The notes under the pieces are model-generated. The model did not search any database. It was not told the DNA's origin and was given only the letters and a program-made list of their open reading frames with translations. A stretch of DNA of 64,000 nucleotides from Actinernus sp. WN-2022 (lineage: Eukaryota > Cnidaria > Anthozoa > Actiniaria > Actinernidae), in the NCBI GenBank assembly GCA_030867875.1, contig JAOWCC010001634.1, positions 3,493,258 to 3,557,257 on the forward strand. Direction: 5' to 3'. The position numbers and the translations under genes were made by a program. How positions within the stretch are numbered: position 1 is the stretch's first letter; each line of letters opens with the position of its first letter. Shown piece by piece: positions 1 to 13,600 of this stretch.

Positions 1-1327
1 TTCCGTTACTGCCGATAACTCGGTTGCCATAAATTTAAACCACCCCCTAAACACACGTAACTAAGCTTTTCAAATTCGTTACCTCTATTCACGGTGTGCT
101 TCCGTAGCACTGTAATAATGTTTGCTAACTTTAGTTTTTATGCCGTATAAATAGACCAGTTCGCGTCTTATTCAAGACGCGTCTATTTTCGCTCGGCTAA
201 TGTTTCGTGTAACTATAGCGTTGTCGTTGTTGTTTTGTCACAAATAATTGCCAGCAGGCATCAAGAAAGGAAACGCTCGAATTTTTCCCAGCCAGAATAA
301 ATATCTGGATACGAAATCGCAGCAAGTTAAGCATTTAGAAAAAAGTATCCCAGCAAGGATCTCTCAACTATTGAAATTTCCAGCTAGCTCAAGTTCAGCC
401 CGCGGAACGTTAATTGAAGTCACCAACAGAGCTTGTATAATTAAGTATTACGATAATCCTTATTAGAAAGTGACTGCAAAGACAACAGTGTTAGCAAATT
501 AATAATTAATTTGTCGAAGTTTTCATTTTATACGAACTCTTATAAACACGACGAATGAAATCAAAATCTTACTAAGTTGAACAACAAACTCAACTAATTC
601 CTTGGTAAGTGAATTTATCGAGGTTTCATTTTTACCACGAAATTACTTTTGTCCATGTTGTTTTCGGGCTAAGTTTTTTTTATGTTGGTAAGATATGTGT
701 TTAGGTTACTAGATTAAGAGGATCAACGTGAGAGATGATTTGATTTGAAAACATTTTCAACCACAACATATCCGCAAGACAATCGACAACTGAAGTTTTG
801 ACTAGATCCTGTAGTAGTTGAAGCAGACGCAGTTTTTTTATTTTTTCATTTGCTGCATGTGTGCCAAGTTCTTGTCCTAATTAAAGTCGCTGTTGGTACG
901 GTACAAACTGTCGTACGACATTGCGCTGTTTCATGAGGGTGTTCCCACGATGTAATGGTTCCGCCGGAAAGTTGTGTTACGACCGTTGCCGGAGTAGAAA
1001 TGACAATTTTACTTTTTCGTGAAACAACAACGCGAAAAAGTTTCATAAAGTTTCGGTGCAATTCCTGGTGAAACCTGCGTCGCAACGCCGATGGATTGCA
1101 CGTAGGCAATGTAGGATAGCTGATTCGAGTAACAAGACGTTGTGACCAATATGGAAGACAAGTCTACATGACTCAAGTAAATAAAGAAACAAAATTGATT
1201 TAACCTGGTCCATTCTGCTCATCTGAGCCCTAAGTAAAGACAGAAGCGAGAAATAACATAAATATACGATAGAAGAAAATTCAGTTTTGGGAAAGAGACT
1301 GAAGGTATTTGCTTGTAGCATTAATAC

Positions 1328-1560
1328 AGTGGAACCTCTACATAACGGCCCACTATTAAACGGCCATCCTCTATATAGTGGTCACTTTTAAAAGTCCCCA
1401 AAATTTTCCCAGTCAAACTTTGCAAATGAGACCTATTATATTAGGCGGTCACCTCTATAATAAGCGGTCGCGGCACCTTTCAGCGGACTCGTCTTTAACT
1501 ATAGTTGTATCTTTAACATCTATTAAGCGGCCAGTACAGAAAGGGTAATATAAAACCGCG
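1328..1560. repeat. pogo/Tigger-like element end (MITE-like)
   Basis: It starts with cagtggaacctctacataa and has several runs of the aagcggccac / aagcggtcgc type, the arrangement seen at the ends of invertebrate pogo/Tigger-type elements. A matching copy lies at 51690-51905 within the second duplicate. No transposase ORF accompanies it. The family name is from memory of the terminal motif and is tentative. Confidence 0.45.
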
Positions 1561-2019
1561 GCTAATTTTAGGTTTTTATTTCTACATATCCATCGGCACA
1601 CCTTGTATTCAAGATAGCACTTTCTCATATAACCTAAATACACTGCATGTGCATTCAGAGGTGAATGTACTAAGTAATGCCATCTATTGGCAAACTCGCC
1701 ATCTGATTGGCTAGCCAGGCGCATTCTATCGATCGACAGAGTTGACCGTGTGCGCGCTGCAGACAAACAACTTATAAAGTATTTTTTTGGTATTTTTTTT
1801 CTCGATCGCTAAGTTAATAGAACGGTGGCTTGGTTAAGCTAAAACAATTAGACTTCTCACTCTTGGTTTCTTATCGATTCAGTTTGATAGTTTAAAAAAA
1901 AAATATAATAACTTCTTATTTTGACGACAACATTACATTTACAGTATACAATTTTATAGTATTACAGGGAGAGAAGGAGAATGTATAATTTGTATACACC
2001 TATTTCAAGAAAGGTTGTC

Positions 2020-2135
2020 TCGTACATGTGACATGCATATGTTGCATGTGTCTTGTTGCATATGTAATGTTGCATGCCGGTGTCTTGTTGCATATGTCAT
2101 GTTGCATGTGTCTTGTTGCATGTGTCATGTTGCAC
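2020..2135. repeat. 14-bp minisatellite, short allele
   Basis: Tandem units of tgtc(a/t)tgttgcatg, about seven to eight, partly degenerate. The same locus in the second duplicate has about 24 units. The small ORFs over it are repeat artefacts. Confidence 0.85.
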
Positions 2136-2879
2136 CAGAGAAGGGTCTATATACGGGTCTATCGTACGACTTCCTTACAAGGAAGCACAATAGGCCGCCA
2201 TATGTACGTGTAGAGGGTACTGTACGTGAGGGAGGTCACTGATGTACATACAGCTTTCGATCTCGGACCGTGAGTTTCCAAAATGGCGTAGGAAAGCGGC
2301 CATGAAACTTTTCGAGTCCCACTCGTTTAATCAACCATTTTGAAACTTTCAGCCTTCAACTTGGTAGAAACTTATTCCCCTTTTACCGAAATTTCACATG
2401 CACTAACACTAAACCCTAACCCGTAACATAAACCTAATCCTAACCGGTCAGTAAACAAGTTCACAGGTAAACGACGAAGTCTCCCCCATGCACCTAGAGC
2501 AAGGGTTTACAGGTGTAAACAACGAGTTTCACTGGCCTAGGGCTATGGTTAATAGGCAAACGAATGTTTTGAAATAAGAAAACGTTAAAAATAACATCTA
2601 TTGTATTACTTACTACTTAGTATTCATATTTAGTTACCCCTTAGTATTTATCCTATTAGAGTTATTACGCCTATGTACATCTGTATATGGCTCTCTAATA
2701 AAAGTTTTGTCTTGTCCTGTCTTGAACTGAGTACCTCGGGGAGGAGGGTCAACCGCTCCCCTGAGCCAAGTTTGCAAGCGGTTTCTCATGTAAATGGTTG
2801 ACTTCGTTTTATAAAGACATGTATGAAAAGGGTGACCCGGTTCCCCGAGCTAACTTTTCTTCGGCATATAAACAGACTG

Positions 2880-3790
2880 GACCTGAATCGCTTGAACTTT
2901 TCGATTCCAAAAATAATAATAACCCTATGCGGGATAACAATACACAATAGTCCAACAATACTCTTAATTACAAACAATAGAAACAAAACATACATACCTA
3001 CATGTAATAATTAATGAGTAGTAGAAGATGTTTAATATACTCGTCACCGGATTCGACGGGGCTTTCAAAATCCTCGTGAGAATTTCAAATGCACCAGGCT
3101 GCGTCATCGCAGCTGGTCGTAAATATAAACAGGAGAAACACGCACCGTGTGTTTACTTTAGGCAGGTGATAACTGTTAATCTAGCCTGTAGTATTTTCAC
3201 ACACACGTAGCACAAACTATTATAAAAAGTACGCTGATTTGGTGTTTGGTTTAATTACATCTCGGCGATAACTAATGCTAGTTTTAAAATTAGAATTAAA
3301 GTTACCCTAAAGGTTGTGAGCGTTATCGGCGGGGGCTCCTTAAACAATGTTATGAAATAGCAACCACGTTGATAAGAATGCTGTTAGAGTGATTTCACTA
3401 AACCCGTGAAACAAAATCTAATAGTCAGTGTCACTGAATAAAACAACAGAAAACAATGGAATGAGTGTCTCCTACTGTGTATGTTTCACTCTATTTACGT
3501 TTCCAGCAATATTTCACTCCCTTTATTTCAGACTGGCTTACTTCATTAGAAACGTTTCCTTTTATTCGATATCAAGTCAATGATGTCGTTGGTGTTTCCT
3601 CACTAAATAATTGATGCGATTTCGGCGAGAAAACAAACTGAAACGCGTGACATTATGGCGGGAACAAGACAATTAAAATCCGAAGACATTTACCCATTTA
3701 TTATTTATAAGATAATATCGTTATTATCCTATTGTAAGTAGATGACGGGTGCCACCTGGTGGAGAAACTGTTATTAAATGATTATTATTA
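2880..3790. repeat. Subsegment present three times in the window
   Basis: This part of copy 1 also occurs at 53480-54360 plus 59572-59700 (second duplicate) and in rearranged form at 32747-34250. It contains one arm of a hairpin (3028-3100) that is complete in the second duplicate. Copy 1 has an uninterrupted site (gggaacaagacaatt, near 3659) where the other copies carry a LINE. Confidence 0.85.
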
Positions 3791-3970
3791 GTAGTAGTAT
3801 TTCATGGTTTTCTTATGGAATGCAGACAAAGATTGTACTCAAGATTTTACTCGCCTAAAGGCTCGTTATATACCATATAATACACATTTCTCATGAAAAA
3901 TTCGCCCGTATTCCATAGAAAACCATAAAATAACCAGTAAATATCTATCTTCTGGGCAAAAAATGCATTA

Positions 3971-4274
3971 AGTCCTGGTCAAACGGACGCAATATTTTCA
4001 CGCAACATTGTGTTGTGAAGTATGATGTTTGATGAAGTTTGATTTCCGTCAAACTTTCGTGCAACATCCACACAACATTTCTATTGTTGTTTAGAATGTT
4101 GCATCATATTGCGTTCGTTTTATCACCTCCGTGCAACATTGTTGTATCGGAGCATGCGCATCAGTTCATGTTATAGCACCCCTGGCATGGTGACCTCTTA
4201 TCGACAAACCGAGTAAAAACATCCAACATGTTGCACGATGTTGCATGGATTGTTGCATCCGTTGGACCAGGGCT
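3971..4274. mobile_element. 304-bp MITE with TTA target duplication (Harbinger-type)
   Basis: Terminal inverted repeats of about 22 bp (agtcctggtc... and ...gaccagggct) are flanked on both sides by TTA (3968-3970 and 4275-4277). A 3-bp TTA/TAA duplication is characteristic of PIF/Harbinger elements. The interior is rich in gttgca and has no ORF. The copy at 59884-60180 is at the equivalent site in the second duplicate, with part of its left TIR deleted, so the insertion predates the duplication. Confidence 0.8.
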
Positions 4275-4541
4275 TTACTGCTACAAATACTAATATCTAT
4301 TATCAGTTGACATTATCACCATTTTCTCATATTATTATTATTGCCATCAATATTATCATATTATTTTCATTATTCAGAGTACTATTAGTATAATTGCTAG
4401 TATTAATCATGATCAATTTTCGTTTCTTTTCATGGCATGGAGTTGTATTGAAATAATTTAATTCAATATCTGAAATTTTTGAATAGGTCTGATGGAGGAC
4501 TTTATCCCTCAGTTTTCCCATCGTCAGTAAAAATCTACAAA

Positions 4542-4600
4542 ATGAAGGCACGGGGAGAAATACTGATAGTCACTCTCATCGGCTGTCTCTGTAGTGTGAG
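4542..4600 (+). CDS. Channel exon 1: signal peptide
   Basis: ATG followed by 19 codons (MKARGEILIVTLIGCLCSV) and a split Arg codon (ag|g), then donor gtatgt at 4601. A charged start, hydrophobic core and small residues before the cleavage region make a typical signal peptide. The joined phase with exon 2 gives VRSCSAS. An almost identical exon lies at 60453. Confidence 0.82.
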
Positions 4601-7600
4601 GTATGTGCGCCCTGATAATCATAATCGTGCTCACCACCATCACCGCCACGCCACCACCATCTCAAATACACTGCTAGTTGGTTGCAAACGACAAGTCTAA
4701 AGGGGCTACCGTTCCTGGTTCAGTGTCCTTGCATGCTTTCAGCACGCTCTCGTAGCGGGGCAAGTAGCGCGATACGACTTGTAAAAGCTCATCCAAAGTA
4801 GCCCAGTGTCCCTTGGCCTCTAGGGTGTCGATGTCCAGATCGCTGTTCCATTGTAATCTCATCATTTTTGAAACCGTAGTTTTGCGAGCCCTTTTCAAAT
4901 ACACTTCGGTCGAAGAAAAGCTCCTTAGAACTGCGTCTGAAGACCCATTGACTTTTCTGAAATCGTCTAATTCTGCAATGGCGTCCAAATATCCTAAGCG
5001 TCCTGCATGACCAAGCTTCCATTCTTCGTACAATGCATCAACAAATTTAAAAAGAAGACTAAGCCAAAGTCGATGATGTCGTTAATCAGTTCCTCCTCGT
5101 CTTCGCAACAAAATTTGAGAAACTTCAGGCTCTTGCTGACAGTTTGTTGAGCTTGGCGTTCGGTTTTGCACCCTCCACCTCTCCCAGTTAGCCAGTTTGT
5201 AAAGCCTTTAGCAATTTTACTCGAAATGTCAAAAGACGGTAACGCTTTGCTTGTCCGGGGAGTATTCTCTAATTTCGTTACATCATTGCTTGGAACTGCT
5301 ACGATATTGTGGTTTTCTGGCTTTTCATCAAAGTAATAGAACGAACGGTGCTTGTTCTTTACGTGTTTTCGGCATCCTCGTTGAGTGGTAAATCCATCGT
5401 GATCGCATACGTGTACTGGACAGTAAATGAGACCATCGCAATCATCTACTTCTAAGTGATGTCTTTTTCATCGCCAGAAAAACGCGACACGGCCGATTGT
5501 GCAATATCAATTTCGGCTCAGAGGTCAGCAAGCACAGTTGATATAAAATTACAAGCAAACTATGGGGGAAAACGCTTAATCTCGATTTCTCACTTTCCTG
5601 AGTACGATTTTAAAAATGTCTAACCAGGATCTCAATCTACAATATTAATTAAATAGTTCTACCTACATTTCTATAATCAGCTCGTGAATTTTAGGTGTCG
5701 TTTTTTTCAAACATAAACGAGTGTTTTGACTCAAATTATTACAGAGCTAGAGTGAGAATTGGCGAGAAAAGAGCTTACTTACTGTTTATAACTTGGATTC
5801 TGAGGTGGAATATACTGTATTTTGCAAAATGTCTATACCAGGCCTTCTGAACGAAGGGTTCATCGTCGTCACTAAATGCCATTAGAGCAGCTGTAGATTC
5901 TTTTCCGGTTTCGTTTTTGCAGTTGAATATTTCGATCTTGGATAAACCGGCAGAATCCGCCATCTTTGTACGCTAAATCCTGTAAATTTGGCTGTCTTGA
6001 GACCATCATATCTCTGGCCACGAGCGTCTAAAACACCACGAACACATACCATCTCTCCTTATGAAACTGCAGTGTATTTGTAACTGACCAGCAGTTATTC
6101 AAATGAATTGTCCCTTTTAAAAAATAGGCCCTAGCCGGACCTATAGAGAAGAGTCTGCGATACTAATTGTGGTCAGCGATATCTCCCATTCGTGCCCGTT
6201 TTGAGGCTTGAGAGACAGTAAACAACAATATTTTAGTATGGAAGGCGGCTCTAATAGCTTAAAAATAGAGGAAAAGTTTAAATAAAACCGAGAAAGGAGA
6301 AAAAGAAGTAGAGAAAGAGAACCCTCGTTAGCTCGCCCAAGCTTGCATGGACTTGTCCTCGACCCTTTGTTTTCGTATCAAATATGCCCTTGCATGCCTC
6401 AGTCTGCCCTAAACTGTTTGGACCTGTTTTAAGCTAACTCGTATAAATAATTCCTGTATCGGTCTATGAATTAACTCAGTTCTTGTGCAAAATTCTTTAT
6501 TTGAGTGTTCGAGTACATTAAAATTAAATCTCTTTATTTTCTGAGATATAATTCCAGGAGCAATATTTACCCATCCTCCTGAATGGATCGGTTCCTAAGT
6601 GTGAAATACTAAATGGGAACATCTGTTCCTTTCAACCATAGAAAGGAACTGTTTGTAGTGCTTAAATGGGAACAATTGTTCCTTTCGAACATAGAAAGGA
6701 ACTGTTTGTAGTGCTTAAATGGGAACATGGGTTCCTTTTTACCATAGAAAGGAACTGTTTGTAGTGCTTAAATGGGAACAACTGTTCCTTTCAACCATAC
6801 AAAGGAACTGTTTGTAGTGCTAAGATGGGAACATTTGTTCCTTTTATCCATTCATATGTTCCTGTTCAAGGAAAACGGGAACGATTTGTTGCGCATTAAA
6901 GGAACGAAGTGTTCCTAATTTTGTTAAAAGGGGAACACAAATTAGAAACAAAACTGTTCCTTTAAATCATACTGTTCCTACTAGACGTAGAAGGGAACGC
7001 TGCTTAGCGATCATTAGGAACAAACTGTTCCTTGTTGTGTTAACGGGAACATTTAATAGGAACTCTTGTTCCTATTAAAGGTCGAGAGGAACGCTATACA
7101 GCATTGAATAGAACAAACTGTTCCTTATTGTGCAAAATAGGCATTCCAGATAGGAACAGTTGTTCTCTTTGAATAGAAAAGAGAATACACAGCCTACATA
7201 GGAACATTGCAGTTAGGGCCATTTGTTCCTAAAATATCTAGATCGGAACAACTTGTTCCCTTAACTATCAGTGATTAGGACCAATTTGTTCTTCTTCTCT
7301 ACAAAAGGAACCCTCACTGGTTAGCTCAGTCGGTAGAGCACGGCCTAGAGTGCGGGAGGTCAGGGGTTCGAATCCTGGCGACCTATAAACCGTTGGCCTT
7401 GTCTCCTTCCTCTTCTAATATATACGAGGGGGACGTGAAAGAACCTGTTGTATTGTTTCGAGAAAGAGTAGGGGATTGTCTCCCGACACAACAGCCTGGT
7501 ATTCTGAGGTACTAACAATAACTCATAATTGTAAACTGTACGGCAGCACATTGCGCCACAATAGCAGTCCGTATCACAAAAATACCCTTGTGAAGCGCAT

Positions 7601-10600
7601 TTGGATATATTCATATAGAATTTGCGCTATATAAATGAATACCTTTTTTTTTTGTTCCGAATAGACTTCTACTTTTGTTACGATTTGCACTTTGTTGTTC
7701 CTGAATACACCAAGTCAATCAGTTCCTAAATTGCTAAAGGAACGCATGTATAAAACTAGCGGAACAGTTGAATTTGAATAAAAGTGCTCTGCGACGCGTG
7801 AAACTTGTTTTGAGCATCTTTCAATAAAACCACAGTCTTAAGAACTTAGTTACTAACGTGTACACACAATATGAAGCGGTATTTTGTTTTTGATGGGAAG
7901 TTATGCACTCTCACGACTTTTGGGGAACGTTGATGACCATCAACCACCACCATCATCACCATAATCATCATCATCACCACTACCACCATCACCATCAGTT
8001 TTTCCTCGCGACTCGAAACACAAGTGTGAGTTAGCAATCAAACAAAGTAATATGTTTCCTGTAATCGTTATGGAATTTCTATCGTGTTTTCAAAATCCGA
8101 ATGAATCTTAAAATGGCAAAGCCGTACGACTTATGGCTACTCATTAACTATTATGTGCGTGTTTGTTGTTTTTGCTGTGCGTGCATTATAATTAATAATG
8201 CTTTAAAGTCCAAGGGCTTTGAAGTAGGAACGACCGTACTCTTCGTTTGCATATGACATCATCAACGCCAAGTTGCTGGACATTAACAAAATATTCCTCG
8301 TTAGCTTATCTTGTTTATAGTTCCACCAATATGGCAGCCACATCTTTGTCTGAATGTCTGCGGGGTATTGATTGCAAAGCTATAATACTAATCTGGTGTC
8401 AAAATACGGCACGTATTGAGAGTTCGATCTGATTGGTGGCTATATTGATGAATAATTAATAAGTGGTATAAGTAGAGGAAATCGCATGAACTGCTCGTGC
8501 TTGTTAGCACAAGCAGTTCGTGCGATTTTGCTGAGAGCATGAGACTGTGCACTTAATAACCTTTAGATGCAATCGTCATTGACCAATCAGAATCCAGATA
8601 TTTTGTTGAGTATGTTATAAGCAGAAATAAAGGCAACAATACACATTCAAGGTGATCTGAAATGGGGCAATAAAAAAAACAAAAAAAAACATAATATGTT
8701 TAAACCTAGCTGAACAAACATTAATAAGCAAAACAGTGTTGCGATTCTGACACATTTGATCCCAAACGCGTTTTAAATAGGTCACTGATTTCAAAACAAA
8801 CGTCTTAATTAAACTTAACTGATATTTGACCTAAAAATCCTCAATAATCCAGTTTCGTATTATGCGTCAGATGTTTGGTACATTTTTCCATCATGCCCGT
8901 CTCTATTGAAGTACATCCAGTCGAGATAAACTTAATCCGCTCTGCAAGTTTCGATATACGGAAAATATAGCGGCTGTACATTTGACCGCAATCCCTTGCG
9001 AACCTAACACAGCAAAAAAAAAAGTGGAAATCCTCTGTTCTATTCGATGACAGTGTATTGGCCACGGCACTTGTACTGGCTTGTTGTCAATATTTAAAAA
9101 CTCTACCGTGATTTTATAACGGTTTACAATTAGGTGCAAAGGATTGTGGGTAAAGTACAAACCGCCATCTTTTTCTGTACTGTGGATTCTTACAGGAGCT
9201 GCAGTGCTAGTTATTACCCAGCTACAGATGTGATTGCTCAGATGTTCTCTCAATATTACAAGACTCTAAGACCTGGACTCGGTGGTAAGTTGAATTGTGA
9301 ATTCTTGTTCATGGTTGTAATGAATTATCAGAAAGTGTAAGAACAAGGCCGTCGCAAATTTTGAAAGTCTCATAAACGACCACCCTAAATGTCAAATGAA
9401 TTAAGATAAAGTTTTAAATGTTATGATTTGACTGAGGAACAAATTATATTAAACGAGTTTTTAGAAACATGGTCGCGTTATACTGGTTAAATCTTCTGAA
9501 AATCTCACTTTCATTCGCTGAGTTTCAAATCAATATAAACACGTCAAAATGGTTTTGTTTGGCAATGGCAAGCAAATACAAATTACCGTTGCATACAGCG
9601 TAAAAATTACCCTTACGTCGCGCATGGTAATTAGTAGATTAACCAATGAGAGATGAGGTTATAATTCTAAACCTAATATTTAAATGAGGTTCACAACGGA
9701 TTTGACCAGAAGTCATTCGTCTCTCCTTCTTCGTTCCTTTCTCCCTTCGCCGTTACTTTATTTAATTTAATATTCGAGCCTATGGCACCCTGTGTACGGC
9801 ATTTGAACGGCAATTAACCCTTTTATCTTTCGGTTTTGATGTTTCCAATAGACCCAAACATTCATTTAGAGATCGCATTCATTCATCTGCTGAATGCATG
9901 TCAAAACTACATATTTCAGGTCCACCGGTCACAGTGTCATCAACGTTATACATTACGTCTTTTGGTAAAATCGAGGAAACACATATGGTGAGTCAACTTA
10001 TATAAGTCAGGTATAAATGAAATTAACACATAAATGGCGTCAAATATCGACTAGGTTAGGACATCTAAATACACATAAAACAGGAAATGCCACCTCGCCG
10101 TTTGATACTTGTCTCTGCGAAGAAAGTAGGCAGTGATGTAATAGATACTCACTAACGCGCTCTGATGATCACAAGCTAGGACTTTGTGGAGTGTAGTTCG
10201 TGGAAATGACGTCATCATTATGTTTCTAGAATAATTCAAAATGAAAATGGAAGAAAGGCCAAAAACTATTAAACAGTGGCTACACAAGCGATTTTTTGTT
10301 TGCCCAGGAAACGCGCATTTTTTAAAAACTGTCGCGTCCCCAGTGCATGATGATATCAGGGACTTTAAGCAACTCACGATGACGACGGCAAATCAGTTGA
10401 CCGGAAGTAAAAATGCAATGCAGGCACCAAAAACATCTGTCGTCGTCCAGATGTCGACGACGCGTGGTATCTTTCGGAGCGGTTGTCGTGTAAAGGTGAG
10501 GATTTTTCTATAATTTTGACATTATTCCGTGTGTTTTAGACAAGCAAAATCAGCTATCAGTGTTGTTTAGTGTTTCCTTAAGTTACATATACGGTTTTTG

Positions 10601-13600
10601 ATGCCTTTGAAGTAACTTTGAACTTGTTATTCATTCAGGAAAATCCTCTCTTCTAGTTGTAGTTATGGCAAATGCTGCAAAGCAAAAGGTGCCGTAAGTA
10701 AAATTCATTTACTTCGTTTGCCCATTTGATTTAAAACCTTTTAAGAAATCAAGTTAAAACTTACACCTGCAGTCGTTTACTTTATTATACAAACTACCAA
10801 GATTATCTGTAAAATAATTTCACATTTTCACCTGATCATTCACCTTTTCAAATAAAATTGTATACTCAGATAGATAAAATTTTCACTTATTTAAATGTAC
10901 GTGTGAAAATTGGATTTTAATTTTAATTTTGCTTGCTCTTCTAGGGTTTTCCAGTGACATTTAAGTGGTCTAAAGATCATGATGTCTTGTTAGCCCGAGA
11001 TATTTTGGTATGTGAGCCATTCAAATTCAGTCAAGAAGTAGGGAGAGTGGCCAGGCATGGGAAGTCATTGCCAAAAACCTCAATGCTATTGAAATACCAC
11101 ATTTCAGGGTTTCAGAGAGAGCTGTCAGGGACAGAGCAAAACTTCTGCTCAAGAACTATGTCTTTAAAATCAGGGAAGAGGAAAGAGCCACGGGTATTGA
11201 AGTACCTGATCCAACAGAACTTGATCTAGCATTAGAAGAGATTCTTGCAAAGGAAAATTAAGGAGGCAAAGGCAGGATTGGATGCGTGTGAAGAAACTAA
11301 GCAAAAGGACCAGAGAGATAAGGTGAATGCTGAAGAAATACGCCTGCAAGCAATGGAATAAATTGGAGACACAAAGAAACGTAATGGGGAAGGTAATGGG
11401 GAGGCTGTGGCTCCAAAAGTTAAGAAGAATAGAAGAAGTGGCACAGATACATTAGATTTTATGAGAGAGAAAATGGAGAGATTTTCAGCTGAAACATGAT
11501 GAAATGGAGGAAAAAAGGAAGGAGAGGGAGACACAGAGAGCCGAGCAGCAAAAACTCAATGAACAACAGAGTAATATGCTTCAACAGATGCAGATGCAGC
11601 AGCTGCATCAAAGGCAGCGGACACAAGATATGTTATCTATGTTCGTGCAACAGAATCAACAACAAAATCAGACTGCTGGCAATTCTGGAAAAATTGATGA
11701 CAAAGTAGAGCATTTAGGGACCGGTCATTCATTATGGGTGGGGCAGTAGGTAAGGAATACTTTGAATAGTTTGTCCCTGTACGTTTAGGAGTGGTTTGAA
11801 AACAAATGTCACTGGGGCTGCAGTGAGTGAGAAAAACATATTTGGAGTTTCTCACCCACACCACCCAAACCCATAATAAATAGCTGTTCCGTTATGGTTC
11901 TCTAGAACATAAACAGTACTGAATGCAAGCATCAATAATTGTTTTATGTTCAGTTCTTTGCTAGTTATTAGACAACTTTCGGTAGTTTTGCAGGGAACTC
12001 AGTATAATGTAGAACACATTGTAAGACACAGGTTTCATGTTTATTGAAAGCAGTAGTGAATAAAATCACATTGCTTATGGGGATGAACCATAATTTTGTT
12101 GGAGGGTGTGGTGAAGGGGGGGGGGGGGTGGGTTTGAGAAAAATGAAAGAAAATTGTTTTCAGAGCCTTAAAATGCACAGCGTAATTATAAAGGTTTTTT
12201 GGAGGGCGGGAAAAAATTGTCTGCACAGAAGCAGCAATCAACCAAAAATATTTGTTAAGACCCTTTCAGCTTGCCTGTTTGTTGCCCCATTTCATACTAT
12301 GTGATAGTTCTCCAGAGGATTCAGTGCTTTGTTTTCCAATTATAGAAATTGGTACATTTCCTCTTGGGATACAGAAAAACAAAAACGTATTACTCAAGGG
12401 AAAAGTCACATGGTCTGAAATGGGGCAACAAACAGGCAAACTGAAAGGGTCTATTGTGGGTCCATGTTTCTAACCACCCTCCAAGGAAATAATGGTTTGT
12501 CCTTAACTGTTGGGTTATATATCAGTTTGGATTGTATTATGTTTCATGTAGTTTTGCAGGGAACTTAGTGCAGCTTAGAACACATTGTAAAACACAGGCT
12601 TGACATTTTATTGAAAGTGATAGTTAATAAAACCACATTGCTCACTATTGGTATTTATATCACCGAGTTAGGAATGTATTATATTTATGCAAAGTAATCC
12701 TCTAGGCTTGGAGGCTTAACATAAAAGAATTGAGAAGTGCTATTGCCATACAGACAGGTCAGAGCATTGCGAAGGAGGGCGGACACATTGATGAATTAAA
12801 CTGCTCCATCTGAGGAGTTCGGACTGCATTTTTGAATGGTCCCTGCAAATGCACCCTTAATGGGTATGCAGGGTCTCCATATATACACATCGGCTGTCCT
12901 GTTGGAGAAAATGCAAACTGCTGCAGTTGCCTCAATAGTCCAGAGTCTGCCAGCATGCCTGCATCATGCTTTCTCCCTTCTTTACGATGATGGATATGCA
13001 ATGAAAACATGTTCTGTTCTTGATTAATGACAGAGCTACTATAGATGACATAATTTACCACATTATTTTAGTTTCCTCCCCCTCCTATATCGATTCAACA
13101 TTTTACTACTTACCAACGTATTGGAACTTGATGGCGTGAACCCTCTTGTGGCCATTGTACATTACCCTCTGTCTTTCCCCTGGTTTGCAAATTGGTCTAA
13201 CAGTCCCATCTACGAAGCCGAAGCAGTTGTTAAAAGCTGCTCCTTTAGCAGAAATTGCATCGGCGTACATTTTCAAGGAGGGAGGGTTCAAAATATCGTC
13301 GTTCCAGTTAATTATCTTGTGGCTATGTGTGTCATATTTGTAGTCTAGCACAGTGTTGGTGATTATGCCTATAACAGGCCTGGGACTGGTCTTCCAAAGC
13401 GTTGAATAAGGTCAATATCTGCAAGGGTAGGCAAGTATTTTCAGTAGCATGCACAGTCCTTCTGTCCCATAGAAAACCGAACGCTGTCGGCACTTCATTA
13501 AAGCTGGGATCTGTAGTCCCTCCTCAAATAATAAAATATGGCGCTTCTCAAAACGAAATTCAGCAATGCACTCGGATTCATCGATATCTTCTAGGTTGAA

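Larger units (their letters stand above)
1..8326. repeat. Segmental duplication, copy 1
   Basis: Nearly the whole stretch recurs in the same orientation at about 50376-61081. It contains the channel upstream region, the signal-peptide exon and the start of intron 1. Matching landmarks are the first bases (compare 50378), the 14-bp minisatellite near 2020 (52386), the MITE at 3971 (59884) and the exon at 4542 (60453). Similarity stops abruptly after 8326 and 61081. Copy 1 has about 3.3 kb (4669-7935) absent from copy 2, while copy 2 carries a LINE insertion absent here. The left edge of the window falls inside the duplicated unit. Confidence 0.9.

Noticed and set aside
248..466. 72-codon ORF repeated at 50608-50826
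   Set aside because: It starts at TTG with no ATG and is broken by a 17-bp loss in all four 544-bp units. It is conserved only because the DNA is duplicated.
6600..6890. Steroid-receptor response elements (GGAACAnnnTGTTCC)
   Set aside because: Spacing between half-sites is two bases or none, not the three of that element, and the sites are products of a 53-bp tandem repeat.
7315..7390. Functional tRNA gene
   Set aside because: Boxes A and B are good but the anticodon stem does not pair and a SINE tail follows.
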